Source: Pseudomonas sp. C2B4 (GTDB lineage Bacteria > Pseudomonadota > Gammaproteobacteria > Pseudomonadales > Pseudomonadaceae). From it: 54,295 nucleotides of DNA. Positions within the stretch are counted from its first letter, which is position 1. Each line of letters starts with the position of its first letter. Under the pieces are notes generated by a model. That model searched no databases. It was given only the letters and a program-made list of their open reading frames with translations, and was not told where the DNA came from. Of this stretch, positions 48,462-54,295 are shown piece after piece. Position numbers and translations under genes: made by a program. Location: positions 1 to 54,295 of the forward strand of contig NZ_JABFMU010000045.1 of NCBI RefSeq assembly GCF_013359695.1. Direction: 5' to 3'.

Positions 48462-49691
48462 TTAGAACAGCACGCGGCTACGGATGGTGCCGTTGACGTG
48501 TTGCAGCTTCTGTTGCGCCAGGTCCGAGTATTCGGCGTCTACGTCGATCACCACGTAGCCGACTTTCTCGTTGGTCTGCAGGAACTGACCGGAAATGTTG
48601 ATGCCGTTTTCGGCGAAGACCTTGTTGATCTCGCTCATCACGCCCGGGATGTTCTCGTGGATGTGCAGCAGACGGTGCTTGCCAGGGTGAGCCGGCAGGG
48701 CCACTTCCGGGAAGTTGACGGACGATACCGAGGTACCGTTGTCGCTGTACTTGACCAGCTTCTCGGCCACTTCCAGGCCAATGTTGGCCTGCGCTTCGGC
48801 GGTGGAGCCACCGATGTGCGGGGTCAGGATCACGTTGTCCAGGCCACGCAGCGGGCTTTCGAACTCTTCGTCGTTGGAGCGTGGCTCCACCGGGAATACG
48901 TCGATGGCTGCGCCGATCAGGTGCTTGTCCTTGATGGCGGCGGCCAGGTGGTCCAGCTCGACCACGGTGCCGCGCGCGGCGTTGATCAGGATGCCGCCTT
49001 TCTTGATGGCGCGGATTTCCTTCTCGCCGATCATCCACTGGGTGGCAGCGGTTTCCGGAACGTGCAGGGTCACGATGTCGGACATGCCCAGCAGCTCGTG
49101 CAGGTTGCCGACCTGGGTGGCGTTACCCAGTGGCAGCTTGGTCACGGTGTCGTAGAAGTAAACCTGCATGCCCAGGCCTTCAGCCAGGACCGACAGTTGA
49201 GTACCGATCGAACCGTAACCGACGATGCCCAGCTTCTTGCCGCGGATCTCGAAGGAGTTGGCCGCGCTCTTGATCCAGCCGCCACGGTGGCAGGAAGCGT
49301 TCTTCTCAGGGATGCCGCGCAACAACAGGATCGCTTCGGCCAGTACCAGCTCGGCCACGGAGCGAGTGTTGGAGTACGGGGCGTTGAACACGGCGATACC
49401 GCGTTCACGGGCTGCGTCCAGGTCGACCTGGTTGGTGCCGATGCAGAAACAGCCGACAGCCACCAGCTTCTTCGCGTGATCGAAGATCTCTTCGGTCAGT
49501 TGAGTGCGGGAGCGAATGCCGATGAAGTGAGCATCAGCGATCTTTTCCTTGAGCTGGGCTTCCGGCAGAGAACCTGTGAGGTACTCGATGCTGGTGTAGC
49601 CCGCCGCCTTGAGGACGTCGACAGCCGATTGGTGGACGCCTTCGAGAAGAAGGAACTTGATCTTGCTCTTATCGAGAGAAGTCTTGCTCAT
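48462..49691 (-). CDS. serA: D-3-phosphoglycerate dehydrogenase
   Basis: SerA oxidises 3-phosphoglycerate to start serine synthesis. The 409-residue protein has the NAD-binding loop GYGSIG near residue 160, the substrate/catalytic elements NAARGTVVE, RSNDEEF and TPHIGGSTAEAQ (catalytic histidine), and a C-terminal ACT domain (about 335-409, HENIPGVMSEINKVFAENGINI) that senses serine. The start at 49691 has CGGGATACAGGTTTACGCAG before it, a weak ribosome site; the longer frame adds non-conserved residues. It is divergent from the D-2-hydroxyglutarate dehydrogenase gene, which removes its by-product. Confidence 0.96.
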   Translation of the reverse strand: MSKTSLDKSKIKFLLLEGVHQSAVDVLKAAGYTSIEYLTGSLPEAQLKEKIADAHFIGIRSRTQLTEEIFDHAKKLVAVGCFCIGTNQVDLDAARERGIAVFNAPYSNTRSVAELVLAEAILLLRGIPEKNASCHRGGWIKSAANSFEIRGKKLGIVGYGSIGTQLSVLAEGLGMQVYFYDTVTKLPLGNATQVGNLHELLGMSDIVTLHVPETAATQWMIGEKEIRAIKKGGILINAARGTVVELDHLAAAIKDKHLIGAAIDVFPVEPRSNDEEFESPLRGLDNVILTPHIGGSTAEAQANIGLEVAEKLVKYSDNGTSVSSVNFPEVALPAHPGKHRLLHIHENIPGVMSEINKVFAENGINISGQFLQTNEKVGYVVIDVDAEYSDLAQQKLQHVNGTIRSRVLF

Positions 49692-49783
49692 CTGCGTAAA
49701 CCTGTATCCCGGAGAAAAATGGCAGGAAATGGTCAACAGATGCTGACCCGGACGGCAACAAAACCGTCGCCGCAGTACAGCCG

Positions 49784-49819
49784 TTGGGCACTATGCTGCG
49801 GGGTCGGTATGCTAGCATA
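49784..49819. promoter_or_regulatory. putative promoter and 12-bp palindrome in serA / D2HGDH spacer
   Basis: TTGGGC and TATGCT are spaced 18 bases apart, a plausible rightward sigma-70 promoter for the dehydrogenase. The -10 lies within a perfect palindrome TATGCTAGCATA (49808-49819), which could act in both directions or as an operator. Confidence 0.4.
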
Positions 49820-49895
49820 TGCGCCCCGCTAAACACTCATTCCTGCGACGTGAAGCGTTCTCAGGATGACCATGAATTGTTCGAGAGTTCTGTCG

Positions 49896-51290
49896 ATGAC
49901 CAATCCTGCCCTGATTGATGAGCTGAAGACCCTGGTTGAGCCTGGCAAGGTGCTGACCGATGCCGACTCCCTGAATGCTTACGGTAAGGATTGGACCAAG
50001 CATTTCGCCCCGGCCCCGACCGCCATTGTGTTCCCCAAGACCACCGAGCAGGTCCAGGCCATTGTCCTGTGGGCCAATAAACACAAGGTGGCGCTGGTGC
50101 CGTCCGGCGGTCGTACCGGGCTGTCCGCCGCGGCAGTGGCCGCCAACGGCGAAGTCGTCGTGTCCTTCGACTATATGAACCAGATCCTCGATGTGAACCT
50201 GACTGACCGCACTGCCGTTTGTCAGCCCGGTGTGGTCACCGAGCACCTGCAGAACGTGGCCGAGGAAAAGGGCTTGTACTACCCGGTGGACTTCGCATCG
50301 GCAGGTTCCAGCCAGATTGGCGGCAATATCGGCACCAATGCCGGCGGGATCAAGGTGATTCGCTATGGAATGACCCGTAACTGGGTCGCCGGCATGAAAG
50401 TGGTCACCGGCAAAGGCGACGTGCTGGAGCTGAACCGCGACCTGATCAAGAACGCCACCGGCTACGACATGCGTCAGCTGTTCATCGGCGCCGAAGGCAC
50501 CCTGGGGTTCGTGGTCGAGGCCACCATGCGCCTGGATCGCGCACCGAAAAACCTGACGGCGATGGTCCTCGGTACGGCTGATTTCGATTCGATCATGCCG
50601 GTTCTGCATGCGTTCCAGAGCAAACTCGACCTGACAGCCTTCGAATTCTTCTCTGACAAGGCCCTGGCCAAAGTCATGGCACGCGGTGACGTGCCAGCAC
50701 CGTTCGAATCAGACTGCCCGTTCTACGCCCTGCTGGAATTCGAAGCGACCACCGAAGAAGTGGCCAACCACGCCCTGGAAACCTTCGAGCACTGCGTGGA
50801 GCAGGGCTGGGTACTGGACGGCGTGATGAGCCAGAGCGAAACCCAGTTGCAGAACCTGTGGAAGCTGCGCGAATACATCTCCGAGACCATTTCCCACTGG
50901 ACGCCGTACAAAAACGACATCTCGGTCACCGTGTCGAAAGTGCCGGCTTTCCTTAAGGAAATTGACGCGATCGTCGGCGAACACTACCCGGATTTCGAAA
51001 TTGTCTGGTTCGGCCACATCGGCGACGGCAACCTGCACTTGAACATCCTCAAACCGGATAACCTGAGCAAGGACGAGTTCTTCGCCAAGTGCGCCACCGT
51101 CAACAAGTGGGTATTTGAAACCGTCGAGAAGTACAACGGCTCGATCTCCGCCGAACATGGCGTGGGCATGACCAAGCGGGATTACTTGACCTACAGCCGT
51201 TCCCCGGTTGAGATCGAGTACATGAAAGCCGTCAAAGCCGTGTTCGATCCGAACGGCATCATGAACCCGGGCAAGATTTTCGCTGTTTGA
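49896..51290 (+). CDS. D-2-hydroxyglutarate dehydrogenase (FAD-linked)
   Basis: This 464-residue FAD enzyme of the D-2-hydroxyglutarate/D-lactate dehydrogenase family oxidises D-2-hydroxyglutarate to 2-oxoglutarate. The N-terminal FAD domain carries VPSGGRTGLSAAAV, GGNIGTNAGGIKVIRYGMTRNWVAG and FIGAEGTLGFVVEA. The C-terminal domain has WFGHIGDGNLHLNI and AEHGVGMTKRDYL. In Pseudomonas this enzyme is known to drive SerA by removing the D-2-hydroxyglutarate that SerA forms, which fits its divergent neighbour. The internal ATG at 49896 (MTNPALID) gives the family length; ATG 49866 would add ten residues. Confidence 0.92.
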   Translation: MTNPALIDELKTLVEPGKVLTDADSLNAYGKDWTKHFAPAPTAIVFPKTTEQVQAIVLWANKHKVALVPSGGRTGLSAAAVAANGEVVVSFDYMNQILDVNLTDRTAVCQPGVVTEHLQNVAEEKGLYYPVDFASAGSSQIGGNIGTNAGGIKVIRYGMTRNWVAGMKVVTGKGDVLELNRDLIKNATGYDMRQLFIGAEGTLGFVVEATMRLDRAPKNLTAMVLGTADFDSIMPVLHAFQSKLDLTAFEFFSDKALAKVMARGDVPAPFESDCPFYALLEFEATTEEVANHALETFEHCVEQGWVLDGVMSQSETQLQNLWKLREYISETISHWTPYKNDISVTVSKVPAFLKEIDAIVGEHYPDFEIVWFGHIGDGNLHLNILKPDNLSKDEFFAKCATVNKWVFETVEKYNGSISAEHGVGMTKRDYLTYSRSPVEIEYMKAVKAVFDPNGIMNPGKIFAV

Positions 51291-51321
51291 CTTTTAAGAG
51301 CTACGAACCAGGAGTCGGTCC

Positions 51322-51987
51322 ATGAGCTATCAGCACCAGTATGTCGACGGCACGCGTATTCACTTCCCGCTGGGGAAAGTGGTGTGCATCGGCCGTAACT
51401 ACGCCGAACACGCCAAGGAACTGGACAATCCGGTGCCTACCGAACCCCTGCTGTTCATCAAGCCGGGCAGTTGCGTGGTGCCGCTGGAAGGTGGTTTCAG
51501 CATTCCGACCGAGCGTGGCTCGGTGCATTACGAAGCGGAAATCGCGGTACTGATCGGCAAGCCGTTGTCGACCCGGCCGAGCCGCGAAGAAGTGCTCGAT
51601 GCCATCTCCGGTTTTGCCCCGGCGCTGGACCTGACCTTGCGTGACAAGCAGGCCGAGCTGAAATCCAAGGGCCTGCCCTGGGAGATCGCCAAGTCCTTCG
51701 ACGGCGCGGCGGTGATTGCTCCGTTCGTGTCCGGCAGCACGTTCGCCGACCTGACTGACATCGGCATTCGCCTGACCATCAACGGCGAAGTTCGCCAGGA
51801 TGGCAACAGCAGCGCGATGCTCAACCCGATCGTACCGATGATTCAACACATGGCCGGCTGCTTCTCGCTGCAGGCCGGGGATGTGATCCTCACCGGTACG
51901 CCGGTTGGCGTCGGCCCGCTGAACGTCGGTGATGAGATCGTGCTGGAGCTCCCGGGCGCCAGCAGCTTTACCAGCAGCGTTCGTTAG
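51322..51987 (+). CDS. fumarylacetoacetate hydrolase family protein (FAHD1/YcgM-like)
   Basis: This 221-residue enzyme belongs to the FAH family; short members act as acylpyruvate hydrolases or oxaloacetate decarboxylases. IGRNYAEHAKEL near the start, the metal-binding HYEAEIAVLIGKP, DLTLRDKQ and SFDGAAVIAPF, and the C-terminal GDVILTGTPVGVGPL are typical. Length is that of the FAHD1-type group, not full fumarylacetoacetase. The ATG follows CCAGGAGTCGGTCC. It lies 31 bases after the dehydrogenase stop, so the two are probably one transcript. Substrate was not determined. Confidence 0.9.
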   Translation: MSYQHQYVDGTRIHFPLGKVVCIGRNYAEHAKELDNPVPTEPLLFIKPGSCVVPLEGGFSIPTERGSVHYEAEIAVLIGKPLSTRPSREEVLDAISGFAPALDLTLRDKQAELKSKGLPWEIAKSFDGAAVIAPFVSGSTFADLTDIGIRLTINGEVRQDGNSSAMLNPIVPMIQHMAGCFSLQAGDVILTGTPVGVGPLNVGDEIVLELPGASSFTSSVR

Positions 51988-52006
51988 TCAAAACACCGCT
52001 AAACCC

Positions 52007-52096
52007 TGTGGGAGCGGGCTTGCCCGCGAATACGGAGTGTCAGTCGACATTAATGTCGGCTGATCCACCGCTTTCGCGAGCAGGCTCGCTCCCACA
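52007..52096. repeat. chimeric REPIN
   Basis: The left arm is GTGGGAGCGGGCTTGCCCGCG and the right arm is CTTTCGCGAGCAGGCTCGCTCCCAC, so two different repeat subtypes are joined in one element. Confidence 0.85.
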
Positions 52097-52229
52097 GTGG
52101 TTTTCGTGATTGTCCCAAAGGGCTTTCCCGCCATTTCCCGTTTTTTTCACATCTGATCTGGATAATTCCAGGGTTTTCGGCGTCTGAGTCGATCCCAATT
52201 GTGCTATTACCCATAGCCTGAATTTCCGG

Positions 52230-53168
52230 ATGCATTCCCCGATGGCCACCCAACCGCTGACCACGCTTAAAACTGCTCGCCGCTCGCGCTTTGCCCTGCG
52301 TTGGTATTCCTGGCTGTTGTTGGTGGCAATCGCCGCGTACGGCCTCGCGTTTGCCATGCATTGGGATGACCGTGGCGTGCTCTGGGTGCAGGAGCGTTTT
52401 GAAAGCGCCGCCGAGCGCCAGGAGAGTATCTGGTTGCCGGACTATCAGGCGGTGATCGATGCCAAACCGCTGCCGGGCATGGAAAAGGATGAGGCTTCGG
52501 ACCTGTCCTACGATCCTCAAAGCAAGACCCTGTATTCGGTAATGGGCAAAAATCCGTTTCTGGTGGAGTTGTCCTTGCAGGGTGACGTCCTGCGAAAAAT
52601 CCCTCTGGTGGGTTGGAGTAACCCTGAAGGGGTGACGGTATTGGGCAATGGTCTGTTGGCGATTGTCGACGAGCGCGACCACCTGCTCACCGTCGTCAGA
52701 GTCGATGCCGAAACCCGGGAATTGAACATCGCCAATTTCACGAAGTACGATCTCGGGCCTTCGAAAGACCAGAACAAGGCGTTCGAAGCCATCGCCTGGG
52801 ATTCGCGCAATCAACAGGTGCTGCTGGGCGAGGAACGTCCACCGGCGTTGTTTACCTGGAAAAGCGACGGCCAGAAACTGATCGGCGACAAGCAGAAACT
52901 CGCCAGTGACGAACTGGATCTGCGCAACCTGTCGGCCCTGGCCATCGATCCCAGAACCGGCCATACCCTGGTTCTTTCCGCCGACTCCCATTTGTTGCTG
53001 GAGTTGGACGAGAAGGGCGAACAGGTCAGTTTCATGACCCTGCTGCGTGGTTTCAACGGACTGAAAAAGACCATTCCCCGTGCCGAAGGTGTGGCCATGG
53101 ACGAGGCGGGTACTGTGTACATCGTCAGCGAGCCCAACCTGTTCTATCGCTTCGAAAAACAGCGCTGA
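52230..53168 (+). CDS. membrane-anchored SdiA-regulated-type (YjiK) beta-propeller protein, copy 1
   Basis: This 312-residue protein has an N-terminal membrane anchor (WYSWLLLVAIAAYGLAF) and a periplasmic domain of repeated strands. DLSYDPQSKTLYSVMGKNPFLVELSLQGDVLRKIPLVG and AEGVAMDEAGTVYIVSEPNLFYRF are typical of the SdiA-regulated domain, a propeller of unclear function. The start is uncertain: ATG 52230 or 52242, both with poor ribosome sites. It is a tandem paralogue of the next gene. No substrate is known. Confidence 0.8.
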   Translation: MHSPMATQPLTTLKTARRSRFALRWYSWLLLVAIAAYGLAFAMHWDDRGVLWVQERFESAAERQESIWLPDYQAVIDAKPLPGMEKDEASDLSYDPQSKTLYSVMGKNPFLVELSLQGDVLRKIPLVGWSNPEGVTVLGNGLLAIVDERDHLLTVVRVDAETRELNIANFTKYDLGPSKDQNKAFEAIAWDSRNQQVLLGEERPPALFTWKSDGQKLIGDKQKLASDELDLRNLSALAIDPRTGHTLVLSADSHLLLELDEKGEQVSFMTLLRGFNGLKKTIPRAEGVAMDEAGTVYIVSEPNLFYRFEKQR

Positions 53169-53198
53169 GTCCATTTTGTAGGACTTTCGCCGCTCGAT

Positions 53199-53222
53199 TG
53201 TAGGAGCGGGCAAGTGGCCATT
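53199..53222 (+). repeat. truncated REP
   Basis: TTGTAGGAGCGGGCAAGTGG starts like a REP arm of the GTAGGAGC type and then ends without a partner, in the 116-base gap between the two propeller genes. Confidence 0.5.
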
Positions 53223-53284
53223 AAGCTTTAATTCAGACAGTCGTGATATCTCATCCGCCTGTTTTGATTCCGAGCCCGCACCCA

Positions 53285-54202
53285 ATGCGCCGATTTGCCC
53301 GCCCCAAACCCCTGATTCTCATTTTGTCGATGATTGTGCTGATTGTGCTGATTGCCGTCGGCCAATACCTGCGGCTGTTTGAGCGCGCCTGGTTTAACCT
53401 GCACACACTTTGGCAACCAATGAGCACTCAATCCATTGGCCTGGACCAGTATCGGGTGGTGGTGGAGGGGCAGGTCATCGAAGGGCTGGACGACGATGTT
53501 TCAGCGCTGACCTATGACCCGGTGCGCAAAAGCCTGTTCACCGTCACCAACAAGAACTCCGAACTGATCGAGCTCTCCCTCGATGGCAAGATCCTGCGGC
53601 GCATTGCGCTGGTCGGCTTTGGCGATCCGGAAGCCGTGGAGTTCATCAGCGCCGATACTTACGTGATTACGGATGAGCGCGAGCAGCGGCTGATCAAGAT
53701 CCATCTGGAGCCGGACACCACCTTTCTCGACTCCGCCGATGCGGAGCAGATGACCCTCGGCGTGCACATGGCGGGCAACAAGGGTTTTGAGGGCCTGGCC
53801 TACGATTCGGTGGGCAAGCGCCTGTTTGTCGCCAAGGAGCGCGACCCGATGCTGATCTACGAAGTGCACGGATTTCCGCACTTCAATCCGGAAAAATCCT
53901 ATGCGGTACATGTCATCAACAATCCCAAGCGTGATGCCGGGATGTTCGTGCGCGATTTGTCGAGCCTGCAATATGACGAGCGCAGCGGGCACTTGATGGC
54001 GCTGTCCGACGAGTCACGGCTGATTCTGGAGCTGGATGTGGACGGGCGACCGCTGAGCACCATGTCATTGAGCAAGGGGCGTCAGGGGCTGCAAAAGACC
54101 GTACCGCAAGCGGAAGGGATCGCCATGGATGACGACGGTACGATGTACCTGGTGAGCGAGCCGAATCTGTTTTACGTCTTCAAGAAACCGGTACAGCCCT
54201 AA
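53285..54202 (+). CDS. membrane-anchored SdiA-regulated-type (YjiK) beta-propeller protein, copy 2
   Basis: This 305-residue protein repeats the plan of its neighbour: an N-terminal anchor (LILILSMIVLIVLIAVG), then ALTYDPVRKSLFTVTNKNSELIELSLDGKILRRIALVG and AEGIAMDDDGTMYLVSEPNLFYVFKK. The two share order, length and motifs, so one arose by duplication. The start ATG 53285 places a basic stretch (MRRFARPKP) before the anchor; a GTG at 53243 is an alternative. Function is unknown. Only 93 bases follow, holding a REP arm at 54221. Confidence 0.8.
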   Translation: MRRFARPKPLILILSMIVLIVLIAVGQYLRLFERAWFNLHTLWQPMSTQSIGLDQYRVVVEGQVIEGLDDDVSALTYDPVRKSLFTVTNKNSELIELSLDGKILRRIALVGFGDPEAVEFISADTYVITDEREQRLIKIHLEPDTTFLDSADAEQMTLGVHMAGNKGFEGLAYDSVGKRLFVAKERDPMLIYEVHGFPHFNPEKSYAVHVINNPKRDAGMFVRDLSSLQYDERSGHLMALSDESRLILELDVDGRPLSTMSLSKGRQGLQKTVPQAEGIAMDDDGTMYLVSEPNLFYVFKKPVQP

Positions 54203-54220
54203 CCAATACCCCAAAACAGT

Positions 54221-54249
54221 TGTGGGAGCGAGCCTGCTCGCGAAAGCGG
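54221..54249 (+). repeat. REP arm at window end
   Basis: TGTGGGAGCGAGCCTGCTCG begins a probable REPIN that runs out of the window. Confidence 0.8.
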
Positions 54250-54295
54250 TCTTTGTGCCGTCAGCAAGATCGGAAGGCAGGGCCAATCGCCAGGA

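Noticed and set aside
48405..49832. 475-codon plus-strand frame across serA
   Set aside because: Antisense shadow of serA; begins in a terminator/REP area and has no domain.
52050..53285. 411-codon minus-strand frame over the first propeller gene
   Set aside because: It overlaps a REPIN at one end and mirrors the sense gene; no ribosome site or domain.
1..54295. CRISPR array, prophage, integron or transposon
   Set aside because: The repeated sequences are dispersed palindromic REPs between genes, not regularly spaced direct repeats. No integrase, transposase, Cas, capsid or conjugation gene was seen.
1..54295. tRNA or rRNA genes
   Set aside because: No stretch showed the tRNA T-loop (GGTTCGANTCC) with a matching cloverleaf, and no rRNA landmarks were recognised by eye. 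A tRNA search program would be decisive.

Overview
The window reads as ordinary core chromosome of a Pseudomonas of the P. fluorescens group. Supporting signs are the GC-rich coding bias, the spu polyamine operon, OprD-family porins, an LsfA-type peroxiredoxin next to ssu genes, a DUF2388 protein, and about 19 copies of the REP/REPIN repeats typical of fluorescent pseudomonads (core GTGGGAGCGAGCCTGCTCGC and variants). I see no rRNA, tRNA, CRISPR, prophage or transposase. Genus-level assignment and gene-order comparisons with P. aeruginosa are from memory, not from a search.

Layout. 0-3 kb: iron(III) ABC transporter binding protein and permease (no ATPase) behind a possible Fur box. 3-8 kb: glycine cleavage genes gcvT-gcvH-gcvP. 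8-13 kb: a DUF2388 protein, an orphan GspE/PulE-type ATPase, a small ACT-like protein divergent from an Lrp/AsnC regulator, and a CYTH-CHAD protein. 13-15.6 kb: argE and argA, with argA preceded by a short Arg-ending leader ORF. 15.7-26.3 kb: an organosulfur block with a solitary tauA-like binding protein, two tandem OprD porins, the 1-Cys peroxiredoxin lsfA and ssuEADCBF. 26.3-28.1 kb: a TetR regulator and a periplasmic alpha carbonic anhydrase. 28.1-38.6 kb: the polyamine locus, spuI divergent from a decayed spuA remnant followed by spuBCDEFGH. 38.7-47.1 kb: HD-domain protein, GlxA/AraC regulator, an HacB-type acylase, a thioredoxin-like protein, an alpha/beta hydrolase, DUF2059, a 2OG-Fe(II) oxygenase and DUF523. 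47.1-54.3 kb: a shortened amino-acid-binding protein, DUF4399, serA divergent from a D-2-hydroxyglutarate dehydrogenase, an FAH-family enzyme, and two tandem SdiA-regulated-type propeller proteins.

How the parts work together. The ssu block brings in alkanesulfonates (SsuABC), supplies FMNH2 (SsuE) and desulfonates them (SsuD). The porins and LsfA probably serve uptake and oxidative protection under sulfate limitation. The spu block imports putrescine and spermidine (SpuDEFGH) and degrades them by gamma-glutamylation and transamination (SpuI, SpuB, SpuC); the hydrolase step (SpuA) is lost here. SerA and the D-2-hydroxyglutarate dehydrogenase opposite it form a known metabolic couple for serine synthesis, which in turn feeds glycine and the Gcv system.

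The most interesting non-genic signals are the mini-ORF ending CGA CGA TAA before argA, a set of nested inverted repeats between tauA and oprD, an ATTCTTTT element repeated before the sulfur-block genes, AACAACAA motifs (Hfq/Crc type) at the spuI and hacB ribosome sites, and several stem-loops inside the spu operon. I found no clear wholly new multi-gene system.
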